In this document: positions 26,321 to 35,323 of the stretch, piece after piece
Numbering within the stretch: the stretch's first letter is position 1
Layout of the letters: the number at the start of each line of letters is the position of its first letter
From: Gordoniibacillus chartarius
GTDB taxonomy: Bacteria > Bacillota > Bacilli > Paenibacillales > NBRC-103111
DNA length: 64,000 nt
NCBI RefSeq assembly: GCF_042432825.1
Contig: NZ_JBHLWN010000100.1
Span: 1 to 64,000 of the forward strand
Direction: 5' to 3'
Translations under genes and position numbers: made by a program
Notes under the pieces: generated by a model
The model's database searches: none
The model's input: the letters and a program-made list of their open reading frames with translations, nothing else
Told to the model about the DNA's origin: nothing

Positions 26321-27661
26321 ATGAGCAACTCTACATCGAAGAAGAAGGAACGATTTACGTCATCAGGCTTTATTTTGGCAGCTATCGGCAGCGCGGTCGG
26401 GCTCGGCAATATGTGGAAGTTTCCTTATATTACGGGCAAGCACGGCGGGGCTGCATTTTTCCTGTTGTTCATTGTCTGTTTGCTGCTGGTAGGATTGCCG
26501 ATATTGCTGGCGGAGATGACAATCGGACGCGGCGGCAGAGGGAGCGCTTCCAGCTCGTTCTACAACTTGTCCGGCAACAAATTTTGGGGATTTCTCGGCT
26601 TCTTGTCCGTATTAACCCCTTTCCTGATCATGTCCTATTATGCGGTCGTAGCGGGGTGGACGCTGCACTATGCGGTCCAATCGTTCGGCGGCGCCCTAAA
26701 CGGGCAAGGCATCGATTTCAAACAGCAATTTGTCGACTTCGCTGCGAGCGGTATGCCGGTCGTATGGCAGGCTGTCGTTATGGTCATCTGCGGAGGGGTC
26801 ATTGCTAAAGGGGTATCCGGCGGGATTGAGAAATTTAACAAAATTTTGATTCCCGGCTTTCTGATCATCCTGATCGTCCTTATGGTGCGATCCGTTTCGC
26901 TGCCTGGTGCGGCTGCCGGGATCGAATTTTTTCTGAAGCCGGACTTCGCCAAGCTGGATGCGGAATCCGCGCTCGTGGCACTGGGGCACGCGTTCTTCTC
27001 GCTTTCGTTAGGCATGGGGATCATGATTACGTATGGCTCCTATGTCGAGAAACAGCAGTCGCTCGGGAAGGCGACCTTCGCCATCGGCCTCGGAGACTTG
27101 ATTTACGCCTTTATCGCAGGCTTGATCATCTTCCCGACCGTATTCTCGTATGGGCTGGAGCCCGGCGAAGGGGTTGGGCTTGCCTTCATGGCCCTGCCTG
27201 CCGCATTCGCGCAGATGCCTTTCGGATGGCTGTTCGGGGGCATGTTCTTCCTCCTTCTGGCGATTGCCGCGTTGACATCGGCTGTTTCCATCCTGGAAGT
27301 GCCGGTCGCTTATGCGATGCAGAAGTGGCAGTGGAGCCGTAAGAAAGCGGCTGTTATCATTTCTACGGTATGCTTTGTGCTCGGCGTCCCTGCAGCGCTG
27401 TCGGTCACGGGTGTTCTGAACTCGTTCCAGCCGGGCGGCAAGACGATCTTCGACTGGTTTGATTTCTCGACTTCTTATGTGCTCATGCCGATTTGCGGTA
27501 TGGTCGTCACACTGTTTACAGGATACGCGTGGAAGCGGGCCGGGGAAGAGGCCGGGCTGAAGGGCTTCGGCTATAAGCTGTGGATGGTCCTGCTGAGGTT
27601 CGTGTCGCCTGTTTTGATTTTGCTGATCTTCTTGTATTCCGTCGGCATTATTTCGGTGTAG
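26321..27661 (+). CDS. Sodium-dependent transporter of the NSS family
   Basis: This 446-residue membrane protein has about 11-12 helices. Helix 1 carries the unwound NSS signature AAIGSAVGLGNMWKFPY with its sodium-site residues, followed by a GGAAFFLLFIVCL segment. Members import amino acids with sodium (LeuT-like). TTGGAGG precedes the ATG at 26321. It has its own promoter and terminator, and its substrate is not evident from neighbours. Confidence 0.9.
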   Translation: MSNSTSKKKERFTSSGFILAAIGSAVGLGNMWKFPYITGKHGGAAFFLLFIVCLLLVGLPILLAEMTIGRGGRGSASSSFYNLSGNKFWGFLGFLSVLTPFLIMSYYAVVAGWTLHYAVQSFGGALNGQGIDFKQQFVDFAASGMPVVWQAVVMVICGGVIAKGVSGGIEKFNKILIPGFLIILIVLMVRSVSLPGAAAGIEFFLKPDFAKLDAESALVALGHAFFSLSLGMGIMITYGSYVEKQQSLGKATFAIGLGDLIYAFIAGLIIFPTVFSYGLEPGEGVGLAFMALPAAFAQMPFGWLFGGMFFLLLAIAALTSAVSILEVPVAYAMQKWQWSRKKAAVIISTVCFVLGVPAALSVTGVLNSFQPGGKTIFDWFDFSTSYVLMPICGMVVTLFTGYAWKRAGEEAGLKGFGYKLWMVLLRFVSPVLILLIFLYSVGIISV

Positions 27662-27707
27662 GAGTTACGGGCAGTTGAAGCTGGATTCGCGTGAGCGGAA
27701 TATAGAG

Positions 27708-27740
27708 AAGCCGGTCCCTTTGGGGAGCCGGCTTGTTTTT
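27708..27740 (+). terminator. Rho-independent terminator after the NSS gene
   Basis: AAGCCGGTCCC pairs with GGGAGCCGGCTT (one bulged base) around a TTTG loop and is followed by GTTTTTC and further T-rich sequence. Confidence 0.85.
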
Positions 27741-27943
27741 CATTTCATTTTTTAGATGTGGACCATTCTTCTTGAAGATGAACGTAAGGGTTAGGGCTTT
27801 TGTCCAATGTCAAAACCGTATCGATCAGCCTGAAATGGGAGTGATTTGTGTGACTTTTCGTCTGAAAGTATTCGATGTTAACTTTTATTCGTAAGCCTCG
27901 GATTGCCGCCATTTCGAGTCGCCGCATTTTTTCACCCCATTGC

Positions 27944-27972
27944 GAAAACCAAATGCCGTCTCCTTCCGTCTA
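27944..27972 (+). promoter_or_regulatory. Candidate ECF-sigma autoregulatory promoter
   Basis: GAAAAC (27944-27949) and CGTCTA (27967-27972) are 17 bp apart, which fits the ECF pattern with an AAC -35 and a CGTC -10. They lie just upstream of the ECF sigma gene, so the factor may drive its own operon. The leader would be only about 20 nt. Confidence 0.45.
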
Positions 27973-28001
27973 ATCCATGTAAAGGAGGGAACGCCCCGCA
28001 T

Positions 28002-28526
28002 ATGACCATCGAAGAGCAAGTCCGGGCGGCTCAGCTCGGCGACGATGAAGCGTTCCACGCACTGATCAGCATGGACCGGGAGAGGCTGTATCGGATCGCT
28101 TATGCCTATCTCCGCAATGAAATCGAAGCGCTGGAGGCGCTGCAGGAGACGACTTGCCGGGCTTACATGAAGCTTCGGAAGCTGAAGGAGCCGCGGTATT
28201 TTCACACATGGCTGATTCGCATCCTGATCAACTATTGTATAGACGAACAAAAGCGCTGCCGCAAAACGATGCCGCTTACCCATCCCGCCGAGCAGCCCGT
28301 CCACGAGACCCCGGCGCTGGATGCCAAGCTGGATATGGAGCTGGCTATTGAGCGGCTGCCTCCCAAGTACCGGCATGTCATTATTTTGAAATATTATCAG
28401 GACATGACGCTCACGGATATTGCGGAGCTGCTGGAGAAGCCGGAGGGAACGGTCAAGACGTGGTTGCACAAAGCGCTGAAGCAGCTTAAAGGGGATTTCG
28501 GAAAGGAGGAGTACGAATATGTTTGA
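28002..28526 (+). CDS. ECF-type RNA polymerase sigma factor (SigV-like)
   Basis: This 174-residue sigma-70 factor has region 2 (residues about 10-80, with YRIAYAYLRNEIEALEALQET and FHTWLIRILINYCID) and region 4 (about 110-165, with LPPKYRHVIILKYYQDMTLTDIA and EGTVKTWLHKALKQL, each longer than shown here only in context). AAAGGAGGGA lies 11 bp before the ATG at 28002. It overlaps the following anti-sigma-like gene by 8 bp. Such pairs usually respond to envelope stress. Confidence 0.88.
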   Translation: MTIEEQVRAAQLGDDEAFHALISMDRERLYRIAYAYLRNEIEALEALQETTCRAYMKLRKLKEPRYFHTWLIRILINYCIDEQKRCRKTMPLTHPAEQPVHETPALDAKLDMELAIERLPPKYRHVIILKYYQDMTLTDIAELLEKPEGTVKTWLHKALKQLKGDFGKEEYEYV

Positions 28527-29958
28527 TCAGCAGGAACTTACACCGTTCCAGGAAAATGTAACTCTGCCGCCGCCGGAGCAGCTGGAGCTGCATATTCGAC
28601 ACGGTATCGCGCAAGCGAAGCAAATGACCGAACAGCGGCGCCGGCGCCGCAAGCTGACCTGGCTATCGGGAGCGGCGGCGGTATGCCTGGTCCTGCTGCT
28701 TGCGATCACGGTTCGCGTATCTCCGGCATTCGCCTCGGCGCTAGGGGAAGTACCGGGCCTGCAGCTGTTCGTCAAGCTGGTGCAAGGCACGTCCGATCAG
28801 GGCATTAAACTGGCGGTCGGTAACGACTTTGTGCAGAGCGTTGGGGTTACCGACGAGAAAGCGGACGCGTCCTTCACGGTGGAGGGGATTGTCGCGGATG
28901 AGTCCAGAGTCGTAGTTTTCTATGCGATGCGGGCTAAGGATTCCGGCAAGCGGGTCAGGCTGGATAGGCCGGAGGTGAGAGATGCGTCGGGTAACCGTCT
29001 GCCAACCTCCATCAGCTGGGGAGATCCCCGGGAGCTGGAACTGAACGGGACCAAGAAGTCCGACGGCTTGCAGCGGGGGCTGATCGATATCCAAGTCGCG
29101 AGCGGAGGCAGCTTGCCGGATCAGATCGTCTATCATGCGGACTACAGACTGGAAAATGTCGCTGCAGAGCCGAAAATGGTTCGAGCAGGAGACACGGATC
29201 CATTTCTGAGTGCGCCTCCAGGACGGACGGAAGCTGCAGGTACGGCTTCGTTTGAAGTGACGATCCCGATTGATAAAGCAAGGTTTGCCAGTATGAAGCG
29301 AACGTATGATTTGGACCACTGGGTCGAAGCTGACGGGCAGCGTATCCATTTCACCAAAGCAACGGTCAATCCGCTTCGTATTGCAGTAGAGATGGAGTAC
29401 GATTCCGCGAATACGATGCAAATTTTCGATTCCGTCGATATGCGGCTTACCGATGAGCGCGGCACCGTATGGAGATCGATAGGGGGAAGCTCCAGCGGTG
29501 CGAACCGGGATATCGTGTATTTTGAGAGCACGTATTTTCATACGGGGAAGGAGCTATACCTGGAGGGCAAGCGGTTCCGGGCGCTCGATAAAGAACGGGC
29601 CGAGGTTGTCGTCAACACCGATACCGCCGAGCTGCTGCGGGCTCCGGATGAGAAGCTGTCTCTGGAGGAGGTGTCGCAAACGGACCGCTACACGAGAATC
29701 AGCTTCAAGCTGAAGGGGATCGAGGAAGGCGATAACATGGGCTATACCGTGCTGGAAGGCCAGTTCAAGGATGCGAGCGGAAACTTGCATCAGACCGGTA
29801 ATTTCGGCGGTGTTGTCTCTTCGTGGACAGCTGGCAATCAGGATGAGCAAACCCACTTTGTATACCTGAACAATGAAACGTATCCACAGCCGCTTACCTT
29901 CCCGGTATATAACTATCCAAGTTATTTGGAGGTGCCGTTTCGGATTCGGATCGAGTAG
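28519..29958 (+). CDS. DUF4179 domain membrane protein, likely anti-sigma factor
   Basis: This 479-residue protein has a cytoplasmic N-terminus of about 45 residues (possible sigma-binding helix), a transmembrane helix (about 48-68, LSGAAAVCLVLLLAITVRV), and a large extracytoplasmic beta-rich region. The DUF4179 domain begins at GEVPGLQLFVKLVQG. Gene order and overlap with the ECF sigma gene suggest it holds the sigma factor at the membrane until an envelope signal arrives. The DUF4179 annotation and topology are visible; the anti-sigma role is inferred. Confidence 0.82.
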   Translation: MFDQQELTPFQENVTLPPPEQLELHIRHGIAQAKQMTEQRRRRRKLTWLSGAAAVCLVLLLAITVRVSPAFASALGEVPGLQLFVKLVQGTSDQGIKLAVGNDFVQSVGVTDEKADASFTVEGIVADESRVVVFYAMRAKDSGKRVRLDRPEVRDASGNRLPTSISWGDPRELELNGTKKSDGLQRGLIDIQVASGGSLPDQIVYHADYRLENVAAEPKMVRAGDTDPFLSAPPGRTEAAGTASFEVTIPIDKARFASMKRTYDLDHWVEADGQRIHFTKATVNPLRIAVEMEYDSANTMQIFDSVDMRLTDERGTVWRSIGGSSSGANRDIVYFESTYFHTGKELYLEGKRFRALDKERAEVVVNTDTAELLRAPDEKLSLEEVSQTDRYTRISFKLKGIEEGDNMGYTVLEGQFKDASGNLHQTGNFGGVVSSWTAGNQDEQTHFVYLNNETYPQPLTFPVYNYPSYLEVPFRIRIE

Positions 29959-29978
29959 CGGTCTGCGAGCGGGGGCAG

Positions 29979-29994
29979 GGCGGAGAACTCCGCC
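29979..29994 (+). terminator. Short perfect hairpin after the DUF4179 gene
   Basis: GGCGGAG and CTCCGCC form a 7-bp stem with an AA loop, 20 bp after the DUF4179 stop. There is no T-tract, so it may be a pause or stability element and not a terminator. Confidence 0.35.
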
Positions 29995-30124
29995 TCCGTT
30001 AAGCGCTACGCAGCCGGCAAAGTGACGCCGCTTGTTATGCAGCCTTCATCCCGGAGTCCCGGTTGTCATCGCTGCGTTCGAACAAGGCATATGATGGGTA
30101 ATAACCTACTTGAAGAGGAGCTGC

Positions 30125-30937
30125 ATGACAATGCCTATTTCATCCGGTACCCATCTGCTGTATACCGTTCGGCCGGGGGACAGCTTGTTCACGATTGCGG
30201 GGCAATTAGGCACAAACGTACAGTCGCTGGTGCAGATCAACTCCTTGTATCCACCTGTGACCGAGCCGGACCGGCTTCTTCCCGGCCAAGTGCTGCTGGC
30301 CCGATTGCCGGGTATGGCGGAGCAGAGCTCCGTTCTGTATCAAGTTCAGCCCGGGGATACGCTGTATCGGATCGCCGAACGGTTTTCCCTAAGCGCCGAC
30401 ATGCTGGCTGCATTGAACCAGATCCAGCAGCCGGACCTTCTCCAAGCCGCCAGACTGCTCTACATTGGCGCCTACGCGTATGAAGTGCAGCAGGGAGACT
30501 CCCTGTATGAGATCTCCCGGCGTTTCGGAGTTACGATGAGCGAACTAATTCGCGCCAACTTGAACCGGCCAGGCTTATCGCCCGATGTAGTGTATCCCGG
30601 GGTCCGTCTGGTCGTCCCGCTTCCGTCCTCGACGAATATCATCGTATTTCAGCCGATGCCCGGCACGAGGCTTGCCCCCGGCACGCATCTGACCGGCAGG
30701 GCTCGCGTGTTCGAAGCGACGGTAAATTACCAAATTCGGGATGCGTTGGGGCGGATCGTTGCGCGGGAACGGGCTGCCACGGCTTCACAAGGAGCACCGG
30801 CATTCGGTCATTTCGACGTACAGCTCCAATTCGACCAAGCGCCCTCTGCGCCAACCGGCAGTTTGACTGTGTACACACGAAGCGCCAACGACGGCAGCAT
30901 TCAAGATTTGGTGGAGGTTCCGGTGGTATTTTCATAG
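30125..30937 (+). CDS. LysM-repeat protein with Gmad2 immunoglobulin-like domain
   Basis: This protein of about 270 residues has three LysM modules (YTVRPGDSLFTIAGQLG, YQVQPGDTLYRIAERFS and YEVQQGDSLYEISRRFG at roughly 8, 67 and 114), followed by a C-terminal Gmad2-like domain (about 170-270), typical of spore-coat or germination-associated proteins. There is no clear signal peptide, which fits proteins placed in the spore coat from the mother cell. LysM modules bind peptidoglycan. AGAGGAG lies 5-11 bp before the ATGs at 30125 and 30131. A spore role is inferred. Confidence 0.85.
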   Translation: MTMPISSGTHLLYTVRPGDSLFTIAGQLGTNVQSLVQINSLYPPVTEPDRLLPGQVLLARLPGMAEQSSVLYQVQPGDTLYRIAERFSLSADMLAALNQIQQPDLLQAARLLYIGAYAYEVQQGDSLYEISRRFGVTMSELIRANLNRPGLSPDVVYPGVRLVVPLPSSTNIIVFQPMPGTRLAPGTHLTGRARVFEATVNYQIRDALGRIVARERAATASQGAPAFGHFDVQLQFDQAPSAPTGSLTVYTRSANDGSIQDLVEVPVVFS

Positions 30938-31029
30938 GATGAGGGTTAGCTTATTTGATGGCAAATTGAGGGGCAAGATGATGTTCAGCGTGTATGCACG
31001 GGGCAACGCGCTTGCCGCCATGTAGAGAG

Positions 31030-31061
31030 GTCCGTTCCTGGCTCAGGGGCGGACTGTTTTT
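31030..31061 (+). terminator. Rho-independent terminator downstream of the LysM gene
   Basis: GTCCG, TT, CCT pairs symmetrically with AGG, GG, CGGAC around a GGCTC loop, followed by TGTTTTTG. It lies about 95 bp after the LysM-Gmad2 gene. Confidence 0.7.
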
Positions 31062-31147
31062 GTGAGAGAAACATTCCGCAGGGAGTTTGTTTCATTACGC
31101 GCTGGGTGGTAAGGTGGTTTGCTAGAAGGAGCGTCGAACAGTCGTGC

Positions 31148-31330
31148 AGGAAATCCTCCCCCTAATTTATTGAAATCGCTCTGAAAAACTGATCTAGGCG
31201 GAAATCCTCCCTATAATATTGTTGTAAAACCCATTGTATACGCTTTCCCAAGCGTAAAATACGGAGGTTTTCCACCTAAATTACGAATTTCGGCTTTACT
31301 CTGAAAATTAGGGCCAGTGTTTCCCTTTAC
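31148..31330. repeat. Degenerate 50-63 bp intergenic repeat units
   Basis: GGAAATCCTCCC occurs at 31149-31160 and 31200-31211. A related GGAGGTTTTCCACC at 31263-31276 is followed by CTAAATTA, which parallels CTAATTTA in the first unit. CTCTGAAAA also recurs (31190 and 31300). The units are about 50-63 bp apart and A+T-richer than nearby genes. No coding potential is visible. They look like intergenic interspersed repeats of unknown role. The rest of the 31062-31550 spacer shows nothing else. Confidence 0.5.
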
Positions 31331-31549
31331 TATTTTGTGGCAACACCCCCTCACCTCAACACAGCAGCCCAAGCAGCTGGCACTGGCACTCCGTTTCTCT
31401 TCAGCAATGAGCTAGGGGGGATTTCCAGACTGTCTGGACTAGTGGCAGCTGCCGCCGACCTATCTCACTGGTTGTGCTGGCGCTTAGACCGACGTTCCTC
31501 TAGCGGCGTAGCGTAACGTACCGTTCGACGCGGACCTTGACGGACATCG

Positions 31550-31740
31550 GCTGACAGCGACAGCCGGCCGACCGCTTGCAGCGGAGCGAGCACCTTGCGC
31601 CATGTCTCATTTTGGCTCAGCAATATGATCAAAGAAATATAGAAGAAGCACAGCGCCGGACTGGCCGATCAACGCCCCTACGACATAGGCGGTCGTGTGT
31701 ACGCTAAGCGACTATGCGGCAAACAACAGCCCCCCAATCG
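31550..31740 (-). pseudogene. Remnant of a DUF418 family membrane protein gene
   Basis: On the minus strand one frame from 31662 to about 31555 reads LCFFYISLIILLSQNETW followed by RKVLAPLQAVGRLSL. This matches the end of DUF418 membrane proteins, just before their usual TNYLLQS. Upstream of it, in another frame, VHTTAYVVGALIGQSG reads on, interrupted by stops. No intact open frame exists, and the C-terminal part diverges after SLS. A frameshifted and truncated relic is the simplest reading. Confidence 0.5.
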
Positions 31741-31761
31741 CTTATGCCCTGTGTCCAAATC

Positions 31762-31790
31762 AAAAAAGCAGCGTGAGCACACTCACGCTG
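31762..31790 (-). terminator. Rho-independent terminator of the ABC-F gene
   Basis: Read on the minus strand, AGCGTGAG pairs with CTCACGCT around a 4-nt loop and is followed by GCTTTTTTG, 27 bp after the ABC-F stop codon. Confidence 0.88.
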
Positions 31791-31816
31791 CCGAATCGAC
31801 GTCTACCGCCGCCACC

Positions 31817-33373
31817 TTAAAACACCTTCGTCGTCCACTGCTCGCAATTCCATACTTCCGTCGCCACATCGCGGTAAAATTCCGGTTCGTGGGAGATCAG
31901 CAGTACGCTGCCCTTATACTCCTGCAGCGCCCGCTTCAGCTCGTCCTTCGCGTCAACGTCCAGGTGGTTGGTGGGCTCGTCAAGCACGAGCACGTTCGTC
32001 TCGCGGTTGATCAGCTTGCACAGGCGTACCTTGGCCTTCTCGCCGCCGCTCAGCACCGTAATTTTGCTTTCGATGTGCTTCGTCGTCAGACCGCACTTGG
32101 CCAGCGCGGCGCGCACCTCGAACTGCGACATGCCCGGGAACTCCCGCCATACGGAATCGATGCAGGTTTCGTCGGTTTTGCCCTTGTCTTCCTGCTCAAA
32201 GTAGCCGATGAACAGATGGTCGCCGCGCTCTACGGAGCCGCCCAGAGCAGGAATTTCGCCGAGGATGCTGCGCAGCAGGGTCGTCTTGCCGATACCGTTG
32301 GCGCCGACCAGCGCGATCTTCTGTCCGCGCTCCATGCGCAGCGAGACGGCCCGCGACAGCGGCTCGTTGTACCCGATGACCAGATCCCGCGTCTCAAAGA
32401 TCAGCTTGCCCGACGTCCGCGCATCCTTGAACCGGAATTGCGGCTTCGGCTTCTCCTTGGCGAGCTCGATGACTTCCATACTGTCGAGCTTCTTCTGCCG
32501 CGACATCGCCATGTTGCGCGTCGCCACGCGCGCTTTGTTGCGCTGCACGAAATCTTTCAGCTCGGCGATTTCCTGCTGCTGACGCTTATAGGCCGACTCC
32601 AGCTGGGCCTTCTTCGCTTCATGCAGCTGTACGAAATTGTCGTAGTCGCCGACATAACGGTTCAGCTCTTGATTTTCCATATGATAAATCAAATTAATGA
32701 CGCTGTTCAGGAACGGAATGTCGTGCGACACTAGAATGAACGCGTTCTCGTAGTCCTGCAGATAGCGCTTCAGCCATTCGATATGCTGCTCGTCCAAATA
32801 GTTCGTCGGCTCGTCAAGCAGCAGGATGTCCGGCTTCTCCAGCAGCAGCTTCGCCAGCAGCACCTTCGTCCGCTGTCCGCCGCTTAGGTCGTTAACGTCC
32901 CGGTCGAGTCCGATGTCGTCCAGCCCGAGACCGCGCGCGATTTCCTCCACCTTGGCGTCAATGACATAGAAGTCGTTATTCGTCAGCGTATCCTGAATCG
33001 TTCCGACTTCCTCCAGCAGTCGCTCGAGCTCCTCCGGCGACACTTCGCCCATCCGTTCGTACATCCCGTTCATCTCGGCTTCGAGGTCGGTCAAATATTT
33101 AAACGCCGTCTTCAGCGCATCGCGGATCGTCATCCCCCGCTGCAGCACGGAATGCTGGTCGAGGTAGCCGACGCGCACCTTCTTGGCCCACTCGACTTTG
33201 CCGGCATCCGGCTCCAGCTGGCCGGTAATAATATTCATGAACGTAGACTTGCCTTCGCCGTTGGCGCCGATCAGCCCGACATGCTCTCCCTTCAGCAAAC
33301 GGAACGACACATCATTGAAGATCGCCCGGTCGCCGAAGCCGTGAGTTAGATTTTTCACCGTTAAAATACTCAT
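31817..33373 (-). CDS. ABC-F family ATP-binding protein (YkpA-like)
   Basis: This 518-residue soluble protein has two ABC ATPase domains and no membrane segments, as expected of ABC-F translation factors that act at the ribosomal E site. Walker A is GANGEGKS (36-43) and GANGIGKT in the second half. The signatures LSGGQ and LSGGE and both DEPTN boxes are present, and a charged helical linker of about 80 residues (the P-site tRNA interaction motif) joins the halves. Closest in style to Bacillus YkpA or YbiT; antibiotic resistance is not implied. It has its own terminator. Confidence 0.9.
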   Translation of the reverse strand: MSILTVKNLTHGFGDRAIFNDVSFRLLKGEHVGLIGANGEGKSTFMNIITGQLEPDAGKVEWAKKVRVGYLDQHSVLQRGMTIRDALKTAFKYLTDLEAEMNGMYERMGEVSPEELERLLEEVGTIQDTLTNNDFYVIDAKVEEIARGLGLDDIGLDRDVNDLSGGQRTKVLLAKLLLEKPDILLLDEPTNYLDEQHIEWLKRYLQDYENAFILVSHDIPFLNSVINLIYHMENQELNRYVGDYDNFVQLHEAKKAQLESAYKRQQQEIAELKDFVQRNKARVATRNMAMSRQKKLDSMEVIELAKEKPKPQFRFKDARTSGKLIFETRDLVIGYNEPLSRAVSLRMERGQKIALVGANGIGKTTLLRSILGEIPALGGSVERGDHLFIGYFEQEDKGKTDETCIDSVWREFPGMSQFEVRAALAKCGLTTKHIESKITVLSGGEKAKVRLCKLINRETNVLVLDEPTNHLDVDAKDELKRALQEYKGSVLLISHEPEFYRDVATEVWNCEQWTTKVF

Positions 33374-33546
33374 CTATATGCACCTAGCTCCCCATAAGCT
33401 TGTTCAGTCTGCTTCATTATAAGGTGTCCGGCGTGCAAAACTCAACGGAGTATTTTGGTCGAAGCCGGGCGGGGACGGCAGGGATACGGAAAAAAAAGTC
33501 GAAATACTTAGAGAAACGTGTCGAAAGCGGCTGGAGGGGAACAAAG

Positions 33547-34005
33547 CTGATCACAGTCAAGGTTGTAACGAACATCTCGGCGCCGATTGACGTCGTGTTC
33601 GATTTGGCGAGGGACATCGATGTGCACAGCCAAACGGTGTGGAAGCATACGAAGGAACGGGCCGTCGCGGGGACAACCAGCGGTCTGATCGAGCTGGGGG
33701 AGAGCGTGACGTTCGAGGCGACGCATTTCGGCGTCCGGCAGCGGCTTACCTCTCGGATCATCCGTATGGAGCGGCCGCATGTGTTCGTCGATCAGATGCA
33801 GCGGGGAGCTTTCAAGAGCATGATGCACATTCATGAATTTGCCGAGTCCGAAGGCGGTACGGTCATGACGGACGTGCTGCGTTTCGAAGCCCCGCTCGGC
33901 TGGCTGGGCCGTCTGGCGGAACGGTGGGTGCTGAAGGACTATATGCGCCGCTTTCTGGAAGACCGCAACCGGGAGCTGAAGGCGCTGGCGGAAATGCAGG
34001 GATAG
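33547..34005 (+). CDS. SRPBCC family protein with apparent CTG start
   Basis: The protein of about 152 residues has the START-like SRPBCC ligand-binding fold (TVKVVTNISAPIDVVFDLARD at the N-terminus). The family consensus begins M-x-T-I-K-V-V-T-x-I-x-A-P, which aligns with a CTG at 33547. GGAGGGG sits exactly 7 bp upstream, and no ATG, GTG or TTG occurs in frame nearby; the next in-frame start is TTG at 33400 without a site. Translation from CTG is therefore likely. The ligand is unknown. It follows the divergent ABC-F gene. Confidence 0.75.
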   Translation: MITVKVVTNISAPIDVVFDLARDIDVHSQTVWKHTKERAVAGTTSGLIELGESVTFEATHFGVRQRLTSRIIRMERPHVFVDQMQRGAFKSMMHIHEFAESEGGTVMTDVLRFEAPLGWLGRLAERWVLKDYMRRFLEDRNRELKALAEMQG

Positions 34006-34083
34006 ACGTCATGAGCGAGTTCTACCGGCAGTATATTTAGATGAAGGATTTTATTTTTCAATAGGGAAGGGGCCTGAACGACG

Positions 34084-34863
34084 ATGTGGACGCGCGCGAT
34101 GCTGAAGGAAAGAGCCAAGGCCGTGCTGAAAGGCTCGTATTGGAAGGCGTTTCTGGTCGGTTTGGTCATGGTCGTTGCAGGCGGACAGTCGGGCGGAGGA
34201 ATTTCGCTGAATTTCGGCGGATTGCCGTTTGGCGGAGGGGATAATCAGGGTCGCGGCGGCTTCGACTGGAGCTCGGAAGGGACGAGCGGGCTCGGAGGCG
34301 GGGTTGAATTTTTAGCGCTGTTTATTGCGATTTTCGCCGTCATTTTTCTTGTGGTGCTGGCGTTTGTGCTGGCGTATCGGATTTTTTTGGGCTTCCCCAT
34401 CGAGGTTAGCTCGCGGCAGTATTACAAGCAGGCCTCTCTGGGCGATGTGAATTTGAATTACTTGGGACATGTGTTTAACCGGATTGCTTACTGGCCGATC
34501 ATCAAGGCGATGCTGCTCCGCGGTGTTTATACGTTCTTGTGGACACTTCTGCTCGTTATTCCGGGTATTGTAAAATCGTACGCTTACAGTATGGTCCCCT
34601 ATCTGCTTGCAGACAATCCGCACATCGGCACGAGCCGTGCGATCGAGCTCAGCGAGAGGATGTGCAAGGGCCAGAAGTGGCGTATGTTCGTGCTGGATCT
34701 GTCGTTTATCGGCTGGTTCCTGCTGGGGCTGCTCGCCTGCGGCGTCGGCGTACTGTTTGTACAGCCGTATGTGAATCAGACGAAGGCTGAGCTGTATTTG
34801 ACGCTGCGTCAGGATGCATTGGAGCAGGGAATGACTACGCCGGAGGAGCTGCGGCTGGCGTAA
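34084..34863 (+). CDS. DUF975 family membrane protein
   Basis: This 259-residue membrane protein begins WTRAMLKERAKAVLKGSYWKA, the family's N-terminal pattern. Four to six helices and a Gly-rich extracytoplasmic loop (SGGGISLNFGGLPFGGGDN, about residues 36-56) follow, and the later VIPGIVKSYAYSMVPYLLAD is typical. The function of DUF975 is unknown. GGGAAGG precedes the ATG. Confidence 0.85.
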   Translation: MWTRAMLKERAKAVLKGSYWKAFLVGLVMVVAGGQSGGGISLNFGGLPFGGGDNQGRGGFDWSSEGTSGLGGGVEFLALFIAIFAVIFLVVLAFVLAYRIFLGFPIEVSSRQYYKQASLGDVNLNYLGHVFNRIAYWPIIKAMLLRGVYTFLWTLLLVIPGIVKSYAYSMVPYLLADNPHIGTSRAIELSERMCKGQKWRMFVLDLSFIGWFLLGLLACGVGVLFVQPYVNQTKAELYLTLRQDALEQGMTTPEELRLA

Positions 34864-35012
34864 ACGGCGGTGAGCGGCAGGGTGATCGTTACCAGCTTCG
34901 GAGGTTATCTGCCGGCTGGCCTTATAACTGGCAATCGTCAGACTTGTCGTTGATCGTACTTAGAAGGCGATAAAGCAGCCGGTTGATCATTGCTGCGATC
35001 GGAGGGATTAAA

Positions 35013-35312
35013 GTGCTCTTCTGGTTTTTTGTCGGTATGGTCGTCCTGCAGCTGGTGCTGTCTGGTCTTGGCCTTCCGGTGCTGATCATTGTAGACGTCG
35101 CTTTAGCCCTCACGCTGCTGTTTGCGATTTATCGGCGGCTCGGCGACATCGCTAGCGGAGACTATCGGCGGGAGGCGGAGGAGAAGCGAGCTCGGCTGGA
35201 GCGGCTAATGCAGGCCGAAGCGGAGGAGGCAGCGCGGTCGAAGCAATGGGACGAGACCGATCTGCCGTCGCGCAAAGACATCAGGGAGCTTGCAGACGAG
35301 GAAGACAAGTAG
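35013..35312 (+). CDS. Small membrane protein with charged helical tail
   Basis: The 99-residue protein has two N-terminal membrane helices (about residues 2-20 and 22-40) followed by a highly charged helix rich in Glu, Arg and Ala that could form a coiled coil. No family is recognised. The start is GTG 35013 with GGAGGG 6 bp upstream; a TTG at 34983 lacks a site. Confidence 0.65.
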   Translation: MLFWFFVGMVVLQLVLSGLGLPVLIIVDVALALTLLFAIYRRLGDIASGDYRREAEEKRARLERLMQAEAEEAARSKQWDETDLPSRKDIRELADEEDK

Positions 35313-35323
35313 CGCATAGACAG

